Source of the DNA: Enoplolaimus lenunculus
Lineage: Eukaryota; Nematoda; Enoplea; Enoplida; Thoracostomopsidae
Direction of reading: 5' to 3'
NCBI GenBank assembly: GCA_030248215.1
Contig: JASANG010001458.1
Location: forward strand, 124,001-188,000
DNA: 64,000 bases
A program made the position numbers and the translations under genes. Below the pieces are notes generated by a model that saw only the letters and a program-made list of their open reading frames with translations, had not been told where the DNA came from and ran no database searches. Of this stretch, positions 12,565 through 24,400 are shown piece by piece; the stretch's first letter is position 1, and every line of letters begins with the position of its first letter.

Positions 12565-12662
12565 ACTATATATATATATATTTATATATATATATATATA
12601 TATCATATATATATATTTGGCCCCATATATATATATATATACTTATGGGATATATATATATC
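12565..12662 (+). repeat. AT dinucleotide microsatellite
   Basis: Interrupted TA repeats over about 100 bp. Short open frames here (poly-Ile/Tyr) are artefacts of the repeat. Confidence 0.85.
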
Positions 12663-12690
12663 TTATTTTTATTTTGCCGTTTTTTTCACC

Positions 12691-12834
12691 GGCCGAATGA
12701 GAACCCATAAACGGTAATTTTAAGACAAAATACTTGGGGTCAGTGATTACCTCGGAGCCTGCATTGGTGTTAGTTGAGCAGGTAATTTGTTGCGATCGGT
12801 CTTAAAATTACCGTTTATGGGTTCTCATTCGGCC
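12691..12834 (+). mobile_element. Miniature inverted-repeat element (144 bp)
   Basis: Termini 12691-12725 and 12800-12834 are near-perfect inverted repeats of about 35 bp (GGCCGAATGAGAACCCATAA at the left, its complement at the right), around a unique 75-bp centre. There is no coding capacity and the superfamily is not assigned. Confidence 0.8.
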
Positions 12835-13099
12835 CGGTTGAAAACACAACTTGGCAATTTTAAAATATTTCATAATAATTTTCTTTTAAATTTATTTATA
12901 ATATAATGATTTCCTTAGTATTTTCATTAATCCATCCCTATAGTTAGTCTACTTATCTATGATTTATATATCCACACACACCACAACCCACAAACCCAAC
13001 ACCAAACAAACCAACCCAACCACCAAAAACCACCACCACACACATCCACACCAAACCAAAAAACACACAAAACACACAAACCCAAACAAAAAACAAACA

Positions 13100-13100
<1 letters not shown>

Positions 13101-13168
<68 letters not shown>
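13101..13168 (+). repeat. (AT)n microsatellite with adjoining CA/AAC-rich tract
   Basis: A pure TA run of roughly 33 repeats, preceded at 12970-13100 by a strand-asymmetric A/C-only tract with almost no G or T. Translated shadows on both strands are artefacts. Confidence 0.9.
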
Positions 13169-13171
<3 letters not shown>

Positions 13172-13189
13172 GTAATGAACTAACAACCA

Positions 13190-13985
13190 TTTTGCTAAAA
13201 TGTAGGAAACGCTCCATTCTATTTCAATACTAATAGCTTCAAACGGGGAATCTGAGATGCAATTTTTAATTATTTGATTATTGTGATTTGTTTAAATTAA
13301 ACATAAAATACAACTCTTGGCTTTAGTTTGAATCACAATTCCGACTCGTGTACACTTTCCTCTGTAGAGACTTAAACTGAAACTTTGATTATGAAAAGCA
13401 ACGCCTTCACTGAAGTCTAAGAGTTAATTTTAAATTTGTGCGGAAAATCTGCAACAAGTTTTGTTATTTGTTCAAGCTGCAGTTTGTACAGTAAGTGAGT
13501 ATATGAAATAAGTACATTTGGCATTATCCATTATCGGTTTTGTCCCAGAGATCGTCTAGAATTATGTGTTTAACTACAGTACATACATGTTTGTTATCAA
13601 TCGATATATATATATATATATGTATTTATTAAAATAAATCAATGCATAATTCTTTGTTATATCCGTGTGTAGAACAACTTACGCATTGTCAGATGGCCAT
13701 CATATTATTATCATTGATTGTTTTGCGGTATTTTCGGGTGTTAAAATATATTGTTTAGTGTTTCAGAAAGTTTTCCGTACGAAACTAAGAGTGTATCTGT
13801 ATAGCGAGCTATTTGTGATATGAAAAGTTTAGGTGGCGCTCAATTTTTGGTCATCTTCGAAAAAATTTAAAAATTTCAAAAGTCAGTAAGAAACTAACTT
13901 CGATTAGTGAATAATAAATATTTAAGTAATCGTATATGCTTAAACAGATATTATGTAAGCTGAAACAGCGTGTTTACAAATATAG
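13190..13985. other. A+T-rich spacer, no gene seen
   Basis: Unique A+T-rich sequence with a short (TA)n run near 13605-13622. Nothing coding or structured is recognised. Confidence 0.5.
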
Positions 13986-13992
13986 TAAGCAG

Positions 13993-14342
13993 CGATGAGC
14001 CGATACCAAAATTTTTGCCGATACCGATAACGATTGTTTTTTTTTAAATTTTGCCAATTCCAACTCTGGTGCACCATCCTTAATAAACAGATAGGATACT
14101 ACATTACATCATTATATAATGACCACACACACACTGATATGCGCACAGAAATAAAATTGATTGATAGCATTTTAACTGACTGTTATGAGCAAAAAGATTT
14201 GGCAAAGCATCGGCAATTTTTTGCTGTGCCGATGCCGATGCGCAAGAAAAAGGCCGATTATTGCCGATGCCGATTAATCGGTTCATGTTTAATAGTAAAT
14301 TATTGCTGCCATGGGTTGTTTCAAAATAGCTACGCAACAAAT
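13993..14342 (+). mobile_element. CCGATACCGAT-family miniature element
   Basis: The left end carries repeated GCCGATACC and the right end carries GCCGATGCCGATTAATCGGT. The interior (CACCATCCTTAATAAACAGA onward) matches the outer element at 22395-23105. The 78-103 codon frames inside it are not genes. Confidence 0.6.
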
Positions 14343-14419
14343 TAATATTTTTTACGCCTTTTTACTTAAATTAAAAAATTTCCAAATTTAGTTGTAAACA
14401 AATAATAAGCGCATCCTGA

Positions 14420-14868
14420 GTGGGACATTGTATACCAGAAGGTTAATGCGGGTCGGGTAAAGGATTTCAGGTGCGGGTATACCCGCGAGTAAAGATTTTT
14501 ATCACGCTGGTAAAAAATTAACAGTTTGTACCCACGGCAAACTTGTAAATTTTAAGTTGGAAAACCTACTCTATTGTTTCTGTTTTATTTCTTGTCAGCT
14601 GCTGCCCGTGCTTTGTTTAGTTGGGTTTGAAATTTTGTTGTTTGTTGTACGCTTACATGCGTAAAATTCATTGCCGCTGTAAAGCGCAAAACTTCATTAA
14701 AGTGCAAATCACCCGCGATCACTAAAATACTGGTATCACTTCAGCTGCGGGTAAAAGGTGGGTCGTGGGTAGAACTTTTTTGCGCGGGTATACCCGCGGA
14801 TGAAAAATTATTGTTTGCGTGGATAAAGCGCGGGTCGAGTAAAAATATCCTTACCGACATCCCACTTT
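14420..14868 (+). mobile_element. Element rich in GCGGGTATACCCGC palindromes
   Basis: The ends are GTGGGACATT and its approximate complement ATCCCAC. Inside are several GCGGGT/ACCCGC motifs arranged as inverted repeats. It is probably a hairpin-forming miniature transposon. A target duplication could not be defined. Confidence 0.45.
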
Positions 14869-16840
14869 GAACGCATCACAGTTTTCGACATTATTCATTA
14901 TTTATAAATGGTAAGCTTACAAAGTCTGATGAACATATAACTTCGAAACGGATGGTACCAGGTTGTATTGGAGTAAACAGACGTCTGAACTGGGTTGAGC
15001 AAAAATTTAAACAATGAGTCGAGTTTTATATGCAACCTTGAGTAAATTAAATTGTCAATAGGTTTACTCTATAAATTCTAGCAGTTTGGTAGTTTTAGAA
15101 AAATATATGGATAAAATTAAGTGTGATTTGCGTGTTGAGTACAGCTGAATTTTTTGAATCTACGCGCACGTATAAGTACGTATATATGTGCTGTCTGTTT
15201 CTCTATACATGTTCGATGATGTTAATAGTTTACTCATTAGTAAGCAAAGTTTAGCTATTTTATTTATGTTTTTAATTTCTATTACGCTGAACCGTACGGT
15301 GCACAGATGAGGGCCAAATAAATCAATTGTCATCATGAAGTATTTTTCAGAGATCGACCGGGTATTCAATTCTATATGCTATATCCGGTGAACATCCGTT
15401 TCCGGTAAAAATGTACTGTGAAAGATGGATCATATTAAGCGGTAGATTTGTATTACCAACATAAAAAGTTTCCTAAAATCACTGAACAAAGATCGCAAGA
15501 GAGGTCTCTACTGCGCTGTCATACTGTTCGTTGTATCGTTAACCTTTTATATTTGATGCGCTCAGATTGACTGCAGGTTTGCTATAAACTTGTCGTATTT
15601 TGAACGTTTTTTATTTCGTTATGTTAAATTGTTATCACAATTTTCGCATATAATGTGTAAGTCCACTGGCCCTTGTCTGCAGAGGTAATTCTAATTGCGA
15701 CGCCTGCTTATTTATTTTTGTCATTATCGTCTTGTATTTACTGTGAGGCTGTGTTCAGTTGTATCTTTATTATTGGTGTTTTTGTTATTTCTTGTCGTCT
15801 CTGCGTAATTTGCGTAATTATCAATTCATTTCCGAATTCCATTGAATGGAGAGCGTTCTTACGATTAAGCGATTGAATGTGTAAATGTCTTCAATCATAC
15901 GATACAAGATCATGCCATAATTTCACAAGGATTGGCAGGCCGATGGGCAGAAACTGTATGTTAGCATATGACTAAGTCTAAGCATAAAATATGGACCAAG
16001 ACCTGAGCCTAATTAGCTTTCCCGCCAGATACCGGGACGGCCTCAAAAGTAAAACATGATACGGGGTTCCTACAGTATTTTACATGTTTTGTCGAGAGCA
16101 TTACTTACATATTAGTCTTTTAGTATATGGTGTCCTGGTTACGTCCAGCTGATCACAGCGAGGATTGCGCAGTTTTTAAGGATTTTCTGGTTTGAAACCC
16201 ATTGTGATAAGGAAAATATATGGTCTGGTCAAAGTATAGCAAATTTCGTACTATTCTGTTATATAGAAAATTATGGCGAAAGGAACCAGAAAGTGTATTC
16301 ACGTTTGAGCTTTTGTATTAATTATTGTAATGTAAATGTCACAGGTGTTTGATGTATATGTAAATACATATATGTAATTATTTTGCAGTCCTGAGTAAAA
16401 TATTAACGTGGTTACAATGTGTCGGAGCGACTAATGTATTACTTAGTTTTTAAAAAAGTTTGATTCCGATTCCGAGAACATGCTTCCGATTGGAACCGTG
16501 CTGAATTGGGTTAGCACAAACGTAAAGTATTTTCAACTTTTATATCAATTTCTGTTTGCGTTATGCAGGGTTCACGTTATAAATGGTGCAGTTGGCTCAT
16601 GTATTGTCACGTTCTATATATTGGGTAACGTTTTGCCTGCGATAAACCGACATGATATTCCGAAAACAGTGGTTGTCTGCTAACATCACGTTTGGTCCTG
16701 ATATTCCCTGCATTGTCAATATCATATGATTATGTCTGAGTCAGTTGCATAACCAGGTTGCCTATGGCGGAATATTATATGATACTAACAGACGTGCCGT
16801 TATATGCTATTACGAGACAATGTAAATAAGGATAATAATA
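14869..16840. other. Intergenic spacer, no gene seen
   Basis: A+T-rich sequence with only short frames (60-70 codons) and no splice-bounded coding pattern. A fragment with GATTCCGATTCCGA near 16461 is a trace of the CCGG/hAT-type family. Confidence 0.5.
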
Positions 16841-16844
16841 ATAT

Positions 16845-17023
16845 GGCGGTAAATTTAAATTTAGGTAGGAGAATTTAAAATTTGGAGGGAAAATTATATT
16901 TTTGGTGGGAAAATTCTAATTTTGGGGAAATTTAAATTTAGGCGGAAAGTTTAAATTTTGGCGCAAAATTTAAAATTTGGCGGAAAAATTTAAATTTTGG
17001 CAGGAATATTCAAATTTTGGGGA
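16845..17023 (+). repeat. Degenerate ~22-bp tandem array
   Basis: About eight imperfect units of the form GGCGGAAAATTTAAATTTTG. Each unit has a GG(C/T)GG(G/A)A block followed by a TTTAAATTT palindrome. Confidence 0.75.
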
Positions 17024-17639
17024 ATTGTCTTATGATACATCTTTAAACTACATAATGGAACATCATACGATACTCTAAATCCGGCTTGCGGAATATCATA
17101 TCATATGCAGTTAATGTCACGTGACATTCGAACCTTGTATGTTGAAATAACCTGTGTACCCATGCTTTGTATAGCAATATCACATGATATTCGACTTTTC
17201 TTTTATCTGTCCGCACTGCATCATATATGGTAACAAAAAATTTATGTTGATGTCGAATCAACATGTGACAAAACATGACACCCCGCATTAATCGCAATTG
17301 TTATGGAATTATTTAGCTTAAACTGTAGAAAATACATGCTTTGGCTCAAATGATTTATGTATTCAAATAGTAATAATAAATGAAAAAGGACTGACCACAA
17401 GACGGATATTGAGGTATGAACGTTTCAGAGACGTTTTATTTTTCTGCTAACCCAATGAAAGCATGCATCTGTGTTCAACGGGATTTCCAAAATATCAAAG
17501 AAAAAAGCCGATGCACCGAAATTTTTAAAATTTTAGATGAATTTTGCAAATTTAATTCAAAATCGAAACTTTGCTTGCATAGTGTATCTGTAATGAAAAC
17601 TTTCGAGATCTATATATACGTGATTTATAATTATAATTA

Positions 17640-17950
17640 ATTTTTAGGATATTAATGCCGGGATTACCGGTTTCTCTATAACGGAAACGAACGCGGATTT
17701 TTACCGCAAACAGAATCGGATATCCGGTTGATATCCTGATAAATACATTATATATAGAATTAATTTGCAGTTCTGAGTTAATATTAACGTACACTTCAAT
17801 ATTGAAAAAAGCATCTAAACGAATTTGACTCTGGCGGAGTCGAATTTTGACTCAGCTTGTGTTGTCAGGAAAAGCCTATTTCCCAGAGAGTCAATTTGAC
17901 TCCCCATTTTTTGCAGTGTATCTCTAGATATCAATTTCGAGACGTTTAAT
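17640..17950. mobile_element. Two decayed element fragments
   Basis: 17640-17722 holds CCGG-rich inverted ends (GGATATTAATGCCGG ... TCCGGTTGATATCC). 17818-17926 is the right half of the TGACTC palindromic family, ending in TTTTTTGCAGTG. Confidence 0.5.
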
Positions 17951-19625
17951 CCTCAACTTTAATTCATCTGTCAACCAAACTTATTTTGCTTTACGCGCAA
18001 AAATGATCTTGAAATTTAAGGAATTTTTTACTTACTTAAATTTTCACGACATTTGTCTGGTATTTTAATTTGTAATCTATAAATGTTTTCGAAACTTAAG
18101 TTTCAGACATTTATAAAACTTCAGACCCATACACGAATAGCGATCAAAATAACGGAAATGGAAAACGGATATTGATTATTGATGTATAAATTTCAAAGAT
18201 GTTTTGTTCTTCGATCAACAAAATTGAGGAGTGCAAATATTCAATGGGCTTCCTAAAATATTGAAGAAAAAATGAATACGTCAAAATTTTTAAGGTTTTA
18301 AATTAATTTCAAGAGTTTTGTTGAGTTTGAAACAATTGCAGCATATATCTGCAATGAAAATTGCGAAACAGAAGCAGACACCAATTTTTATACTATTTAA
18401 AATGTTTGGAATTTGTGGGTCATCCACGTTAAAATGCATGCGCCGATGTAATAAATGTTCCACCCACCCCATTAGGAACACCATCAAAATACACATACTA
18501 GCTGGAGGCAAGGTACAGTTTCATAGCTGTACTTAGATCGTGTTAATTGTCTAGACTCTGTCGGAAGGGACTCTGGATAAATACTTGTTTTCTGTAGGAT
18601 GTCAGGACATGACGTTAGTTTACGCGCACACATTTAAAAACACACGTTGTGCACACATATTCACACGTATTATTCAACGCGAAAAGTTGAGTCCCTTCCG
18701 AGGGACTATGGCCAATAACAGTTCCCGATAATGATGTCAGGACAAGTATATATTTATGCCTAGAGCATATTCATTGTCTAAGGTTTAGACAATGACATAT
18801 TGACATCTCAGACAGTGTATAAAGAGAGTGGGTAGGGACAATGCGGGCACCAAAAAGTCAAAGACATTTTTTCACAAATGTGCGTGAATTTTAACGTGGA
18901 TGACCCGTTATACACCACATATGTCTATAGTCTGGAGTCCTGATAAGACATAACTGTTTTAAACTTCAGACAATTTATATTGTGCGTATGTGCGCTCTCT
19001 AAAGTTGCTAATCTCCTCAGTCCCGTTTAGGAGTTTTTGGTATTAAGTGACAGGATTTTCAAGGCACACGCACAACCATGGGTTGGTCGCTCTTTTCCCT
19101 TCTTTCGTTTGAGAATTAACAAACTTGTTATAACTGGTTATGTTTATTTCCGTCTAGCGTTGGAGCTTAAACAACTTGAGTGAAATTTCGACTGAAATCT
19201 ATCGAACTTGTTAAAAAGGTCGTGACTTTTAAACTCAACCATTATAAATTATAGTATTGATTTCTTTCTGATAATATGGATTCATTTTACAGCAGAAATT
19301 ATTTTTTAAAACTGTGCGTGAAGCTGTAGCAACAAAACTTGTGTCAAATCTCTAATTAAATCAAAATCGAACTGTATTGAATTCCAGCCATCAAAGAGAT
19401 TTCCTAGCTAGTTAATTGATGCATTTTTTGGGTTTGGATTATATGTTTTGTGGAAAATTTCTTATTTAAACGCTGTAAAATAAACTGGGAATTTTTCATT
19501 ACGCTTATTGTTAGTCAAAGTGTAGCCGAAGGTTTTAAACAGCGTATATTCAGGTGGAACTCTGGTGTTAAAATAGACATGGGAAGTGTGAAAATAGGTG
19601 GGAACTGGGTCTTGCTTCAGACCTT
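17951..19625. other. Intergenic spacer with scattered inverted repeats
   Basis: No gene is seen. GTCGGAAGGGACTC near 18559 is roughly inverted at 18687-18706, suggesting a degraded hairpin element of about 150 bp. Confidence 0.4.
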
Positions 19626-19897
19626 TTAACCCTTTCTCACATGAATATTTTCTATTTCCCCTGAGAGCTACTTTTATGCTAGGATTCGAACTCCAGTGAC
19701 TGGAGTGGCAGGCGTATACCATCACCACTCAGCTATAGGAGCTTGACACTTTGAGCCCGAGGGCGCTCTCACGTCTGGTGGTGATTTAGTACTATGTATA
19801 CGTGTTGCAATTGTTAAACACGGTGGGATATATACTATTTAACGTATATACACTGCGCTGAGTTGCCTACAGGCAACTAAATGTGAGAAGGGGTTAA
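19626..19897 (-). mobile_element. piggyBac-type miniature element carrying a tRNA-like sequence
   Basis: It is bounded by TTAA at both ends, with inverted termini TTAACCCTTTCTCACATG and its approximate complement at the right. TTAA target sites followed by CCC are typical of the piggyBac superfamily. On the - strand it carries a tRNA-like stretch with A-box TAGCTGAGTGGT and B-box GTTCGAATCC, as in copies at 51064 and 62783. Confidence 0.75.
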
Positions 19898-21030
19898 CTA
19901 AGCAGCTGAAAACGCGGGTTTCCATAGCGGAGATCGAACAGTCAGCCTAAGGGTCCTGCAGCGAACACTCTACCACTGCGCCACGCTACCATTTCGCTCA
20001 CACCGTAGTTCCATGTCAGTCTAGGTTGGTCAGACCATTTACTAATCAGCTGAAAAAGCGGGTTACAGGTGGCTTCTTCGAACTAGCGGCCTTCCAAGTA
20101 TGTCAAATGCTTACATGCCACAGTTTTCACCAAGGTCGTCCCTTCTATCACTGCGCCACACAGCGTTCTTCTCTAACTGCTTTTCTCGTCGATTATATGT
20201 CGATCATATACTGCCGGCAAGCATTTTACACAATGTGCATTGCATATATTGCATATGCACCAGGACAAGCATGTCTGACATGCTTAATTGCTTACATGTC
20301 CCATTTTCAACAAGGTAGTCCCCTGACCGTCCATCTTATTTTCGACTGGATACCGTGTTCATAATGCGGCAATTTACCATTGCGCTCACGGCGTAGACCT
20401 CAGGTCAGTCTCGGTAGGAACCAGGACTTCAAACCTTTTACTAAGAAGCTGGAAAAGCGGGTCACAGGTGGTTTTTTATTAGCGGCCTTCTGTGTATCAT
20501 GAAGGCGCTGTTACCACTGCGCCACGTAGCCCACCTGCCCAACGCCCTCCTGCCCAACTGCTTCTATCGTCAAATACGTATATGTCGAAACGTATGCTGC
20601 CGGCTAGCATACAACGCAATGTGCATTGCGTATACATTGTATATGGACCAGGACAAGCATGTCTCGCATGCTTACATGTCCAAATTTTTAACAAAGTCGT
20701 CACTTAACTGTCCATCCTCCATCCTAGACTGGATACTCTGTTCATAGTGCAGCAATTTACCACTGCGCTTACCACGGAGCCTCATGGTTAGTGTAGGTAG
20801 GAACAGCGACTTCAGACCTTTTTAACTAGGCAGCTATAAAAGCGGACTTCCATAGCGGGGATCGAACTCTCAGCCTTCGGATCCTTAAGCGAACACTACC
20901 ACTGCGCCACGTAGGCTGCTTTTCATGCTACTTTTATCGTCGAATATATATATTTTGCTGTATGCTGCCGGCATGCATACCTTACAATGTGCATTGCATA
21001 TATCGCATATGCGGTAGTACAAGCATGTCT
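19898..21030 (-). repeat. Tandem array of ~370-390-bp units with tRNA-like sequences
   Basis: The segment AATGTGCATTGC(A/G)TAT recurs near 20232, 20618 and 20986 (spacings about 386 and 368 bp), with matching flanks. On the - strand each unit carries a tRNA-like start GTGGCGCAGTGGTAG. The best-preserved tRNA-like stretch is near 20852-20916 (B-box GTTCGATCCCC). Others lie near 19925-19990, 20065-20165 and 20470-20530. It is either an expanded tRNA-derived SINE or a tRNA pseudogene cluster. Confidence 0.65.
20852..20916 (-). pseudogene. tRNA-like sequence (degenerate tRNA or SINE head)
   Basis: Read on the - strand it starts with CCTACGTGGCGCAGTGGTAG and ends AGTTCGATCCCCGCTATGG, giving A- and B-box motifs at proper spacing. 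The anticodon arm is shortened and does not give a clean 5+7 stem-loop, so a working tRNA is doubtful. Confidence 0.5.
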
Positions 21031-21321
21031 TGTCTCACGTGCTTACATCAAAAACATTAAAAATACCAAAACTACGAAAAAATCTTTAGAAAAAATTTAT
21101 TTTGAAGATTTAAATTTTTTCGGTGATGACCAAAAATTGACCGAGACCGTGACTTTTCATGACCGGTCTCGGAAGTCAGGTGTTGGTTTTTGATAATTAT
21201 CATTAGTCGATACAAGTTAATTTTCGTTATAGGACTGGTTACTTTAGTCTTCGCACTAAGTTTTCTATTAACGTGAAACGTTTTTACATCCAGATTTTCA
21301 CAGTTTTTTGGATTGACAACA

Positions 21322-21451
21322 ATGTCATCGAGTGGTTCAGCAGACGAGTGTCTCGTGATCGGAGCTTTCGTGCGGTGTGTGACGTGTTTTGGCGACGAAG
21401 TTGAGGGAGAAGTTATTGCATATGAGCCAACGACTAATTTGCTCGTGATAA
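21322..21451 (+). CDS. LSM12: LSM12-like exon 1 (start, Lsm domain)
   Basis: ATG at 21322; donor A|GTACGT after 21451 splits a codon after one base. It encodes MSSSGSADECLVIGAFVRCV and on to TTNLLVI. The CVTC and GEV spacing matches the first strands of the LSM12 Lsm fold. Confidence 0.88.
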
Positions 21452-24400
21452 GTACGTTTTCGTCGCTGCAAGCATATATATGGATGTGTTTTACCACATT
21501 AAACCAAATTGCATACATTCTTTTAAAAGTCTATTATTAGTTTAGTTGTGCTGAATAGATCTTAGTGGTTATTTATTTGTTTTATTATAAACTGTCGTAA
21601 CCAAGGTGCAACCGGAATTACAACTTGCCGGAATTGGAACCGGAATTTGAAAAAATTACCGGAACCGGAATTTGAAAAATTACCGGGACTGGAACCGAAC
21701 AATGAAAAATACATGCCACCGAAAAATTCATTTTAATTTTCGTTTGTGCAATATTTTTGGTGAAATAATCCTAGCTAGACATAGGTATTCACTTTAGCTT
21801 CTGTATTTTAGATTTTCATAATCCACGGATGCGCAATCTACCTTCATACAAATGAAATCTTCTTAATTTTTATCGGCTTTTTTAGTAAGATATCTTAATT
21901 TCCATAGACCAAAATTTAATACCGGAACTTTCAATTCCTGTAAAAAATTACCTGAACCGGAACCGCAAGGTCAAAAATTGCCGGAACCGGAATTCCTTTT
22001 GCACCCTGGTCGTAACCAATACGTATATCATTGGCTTTTACTCTTTCAGAATTTGCTGCAACAAATGGTGTTCGATCGCGCGTGAAATTATTCAATTTAA
22101 AAATGGTGGAAGAGTTAAAACTTATTCGAAAACCTAGTGGCGTTCAACTACCTCTAGCTCAAATTAACTACGATAAGGTATGAACTTTGGCACAAAAATT
22201 GATGCAAATTATGCTGCGGATTTCTTGTTTGATAGCTGGCAACGAATGTTTAATGTAAACTATTCATATAACCAGTGTTCATATAACCAGTGTTCAACCG
22301 AATACGAAAATACCGGAGCATGAGCCGGATAGTTTAATATCCGGTTCCGGCAGTTGTCAAATTAGCTATTTACGTTAATGCTTACGGATGCCAATGCCAT
22401 TCAAACTTTAATACACCATGCATTAAGAACAGATGGGATGCTACATTACATTATTATGCGAAAGACTAAACCTCAACCACTTTAAACGATATATAATTTT
22501 ATGAGAATGGTTCATTTTAATCAATTTTTCAGACACAAACGCAAAAGAGATAGTTATCCAAGAAGTTAAATTGATAGCATTTTAACTGACTGTTAGGTGC
22601 AAAAAGTATCGGCAAAGAATCGGCGATATTGTTCAGGGTGCAACCGGAATTCCGTTTCCGGCATTTTTTTACCTTCCGGTTCCGGTAAATTTTTACCGGA
22701 TTTAAAAATTAATTCCGGTGTTATAATTTGGCCGTTTTCTTAACTTTGCTAATTTTTAAGAATCTCTTTTGAAAGCCACTTGTACTCCGAATATAAGCCA
22801 TTGATGGTGGATTTCACTTCAGTCGACGACGAAAATCTAAAATACAACAAATAAAATAAATAGCTATGTTCGACTAAGGTTGTTTCACAAATAATAGAGC
22901 AAAAAAATACGATTAAAATGAAATTTTTGCTGAAATCCATTTTTCACTTTCCGGTTCTGGTTCCGGTAAAATTTTCAAATTCCGGTTCAGGTTCAGGTAA
23001 ATTGTAATTCCGGTTGCACCCTGATATTGTTGGCTGTGCCAATGGCGATACTCACGAAAAGTGCCGTTTGTGACCGATGCCGAGATGATAGTTAATCGGC
23101 ATACACATTTTTACAACAAGTTATTATTTTGTAGCATCAAATTCAAGCTGTTGTAACGCATTTCTTTTTTCATCTAAATGTATCAAGTAAAATATATGGG
23201 TCGCTTTTCGATAATTACAGGTCAATAAGCGCTTCCACGAAGCAATTGCTCGAAAGGAACGTTGCCTTACCACAGCGAATGTTACAAAAAACGGCCAACG
23301 TCTATTTATGACTGTGACGAAAACGTAAGCATATATTACAATAAACATTTTAAAACGGTAGTAACAAGTTTAAAAAGTCGGAAACAACTTATTGATACAT
23401 AAATATGGCAATGATTGCTTGCATGCTTGTCTGCTTATTTATAATTTATTTAGTGAATTTCGGTAAAATTTTTAAACTTGAACCAGAACATGGGCCTACT
23501 AAATTTTTATATATATGAAAGTGGATGTGTTCCTGTTTTTTGAATCAAAATAAAACCTTCTTAAGCTCATTACTCTGTCAGAACAAAACTATATGTTTCC
23601 CATTTAGGTAAAACTTATATCTGTATGCTGTTCTGGTATACGGTAAAACTTACCGGATGCTGAATACTTACGATTGTAGCCCCCAAATTACTATTATAAA
23701 ATTGTTTTTACTACTGAACAAATTCAACATTTTGCTGCGGCTGGATATCAGGGAAATTTTAGAATGCTAAAGTAAAAATTGAAAATTCAAGGTATGTAAC
23801 AATTTTGATGCATAAGCGGATTGACATATAATGTTTTACAGGCTTGACGACGTGTTTTGGGATCACGAAACAATAGTGATTATGAAATGCGTAGTTATCG
23901 AGCCACCGTACACATTAGACAACGTCCTTTTACGTGAATCTCAGGCACCAAAAAGCAAACACACATTTGAACACGTTAAAAAGATTGTAAGTTTACTTCT
24001 AATTATGTAACTATTTTATATTTATTTATTAAATAAACTTTCATATCTAACTCATTTATACTGCTTGATAAAGTTGTAAGTTTGAATGCCGTCTGCTGCA
24101 AAAAACAGCTTTTTCCGTGAATTTTCTCCACGCATTAAATGGTTTTATAATTATAGTTTCCATAGTTCAATAATGTACGGTTTTGCAGCGTTCGATGGAT
24201 TTTGGAGTTTTCGGTATGACTAAGTGAAATATTATACTTTAAAATTTCTACAACACCGGAAAACACACCAGTCGTTTCGTACTAGCGTTACACGTTAATG
24301 ACAATTAGCAGAGGTAGTTCACACGAGCAAGTTTTTGCAGCGAGAAATTGCAGCTGTCAGTGTTGTTCGAAACCCATTACGTAGTAAAATTTGCACACGT

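Noticed and set aside
12953-13217. Frames of Ile-Tyr repeats
   Set aside because: Translation of an AT microsatellite.
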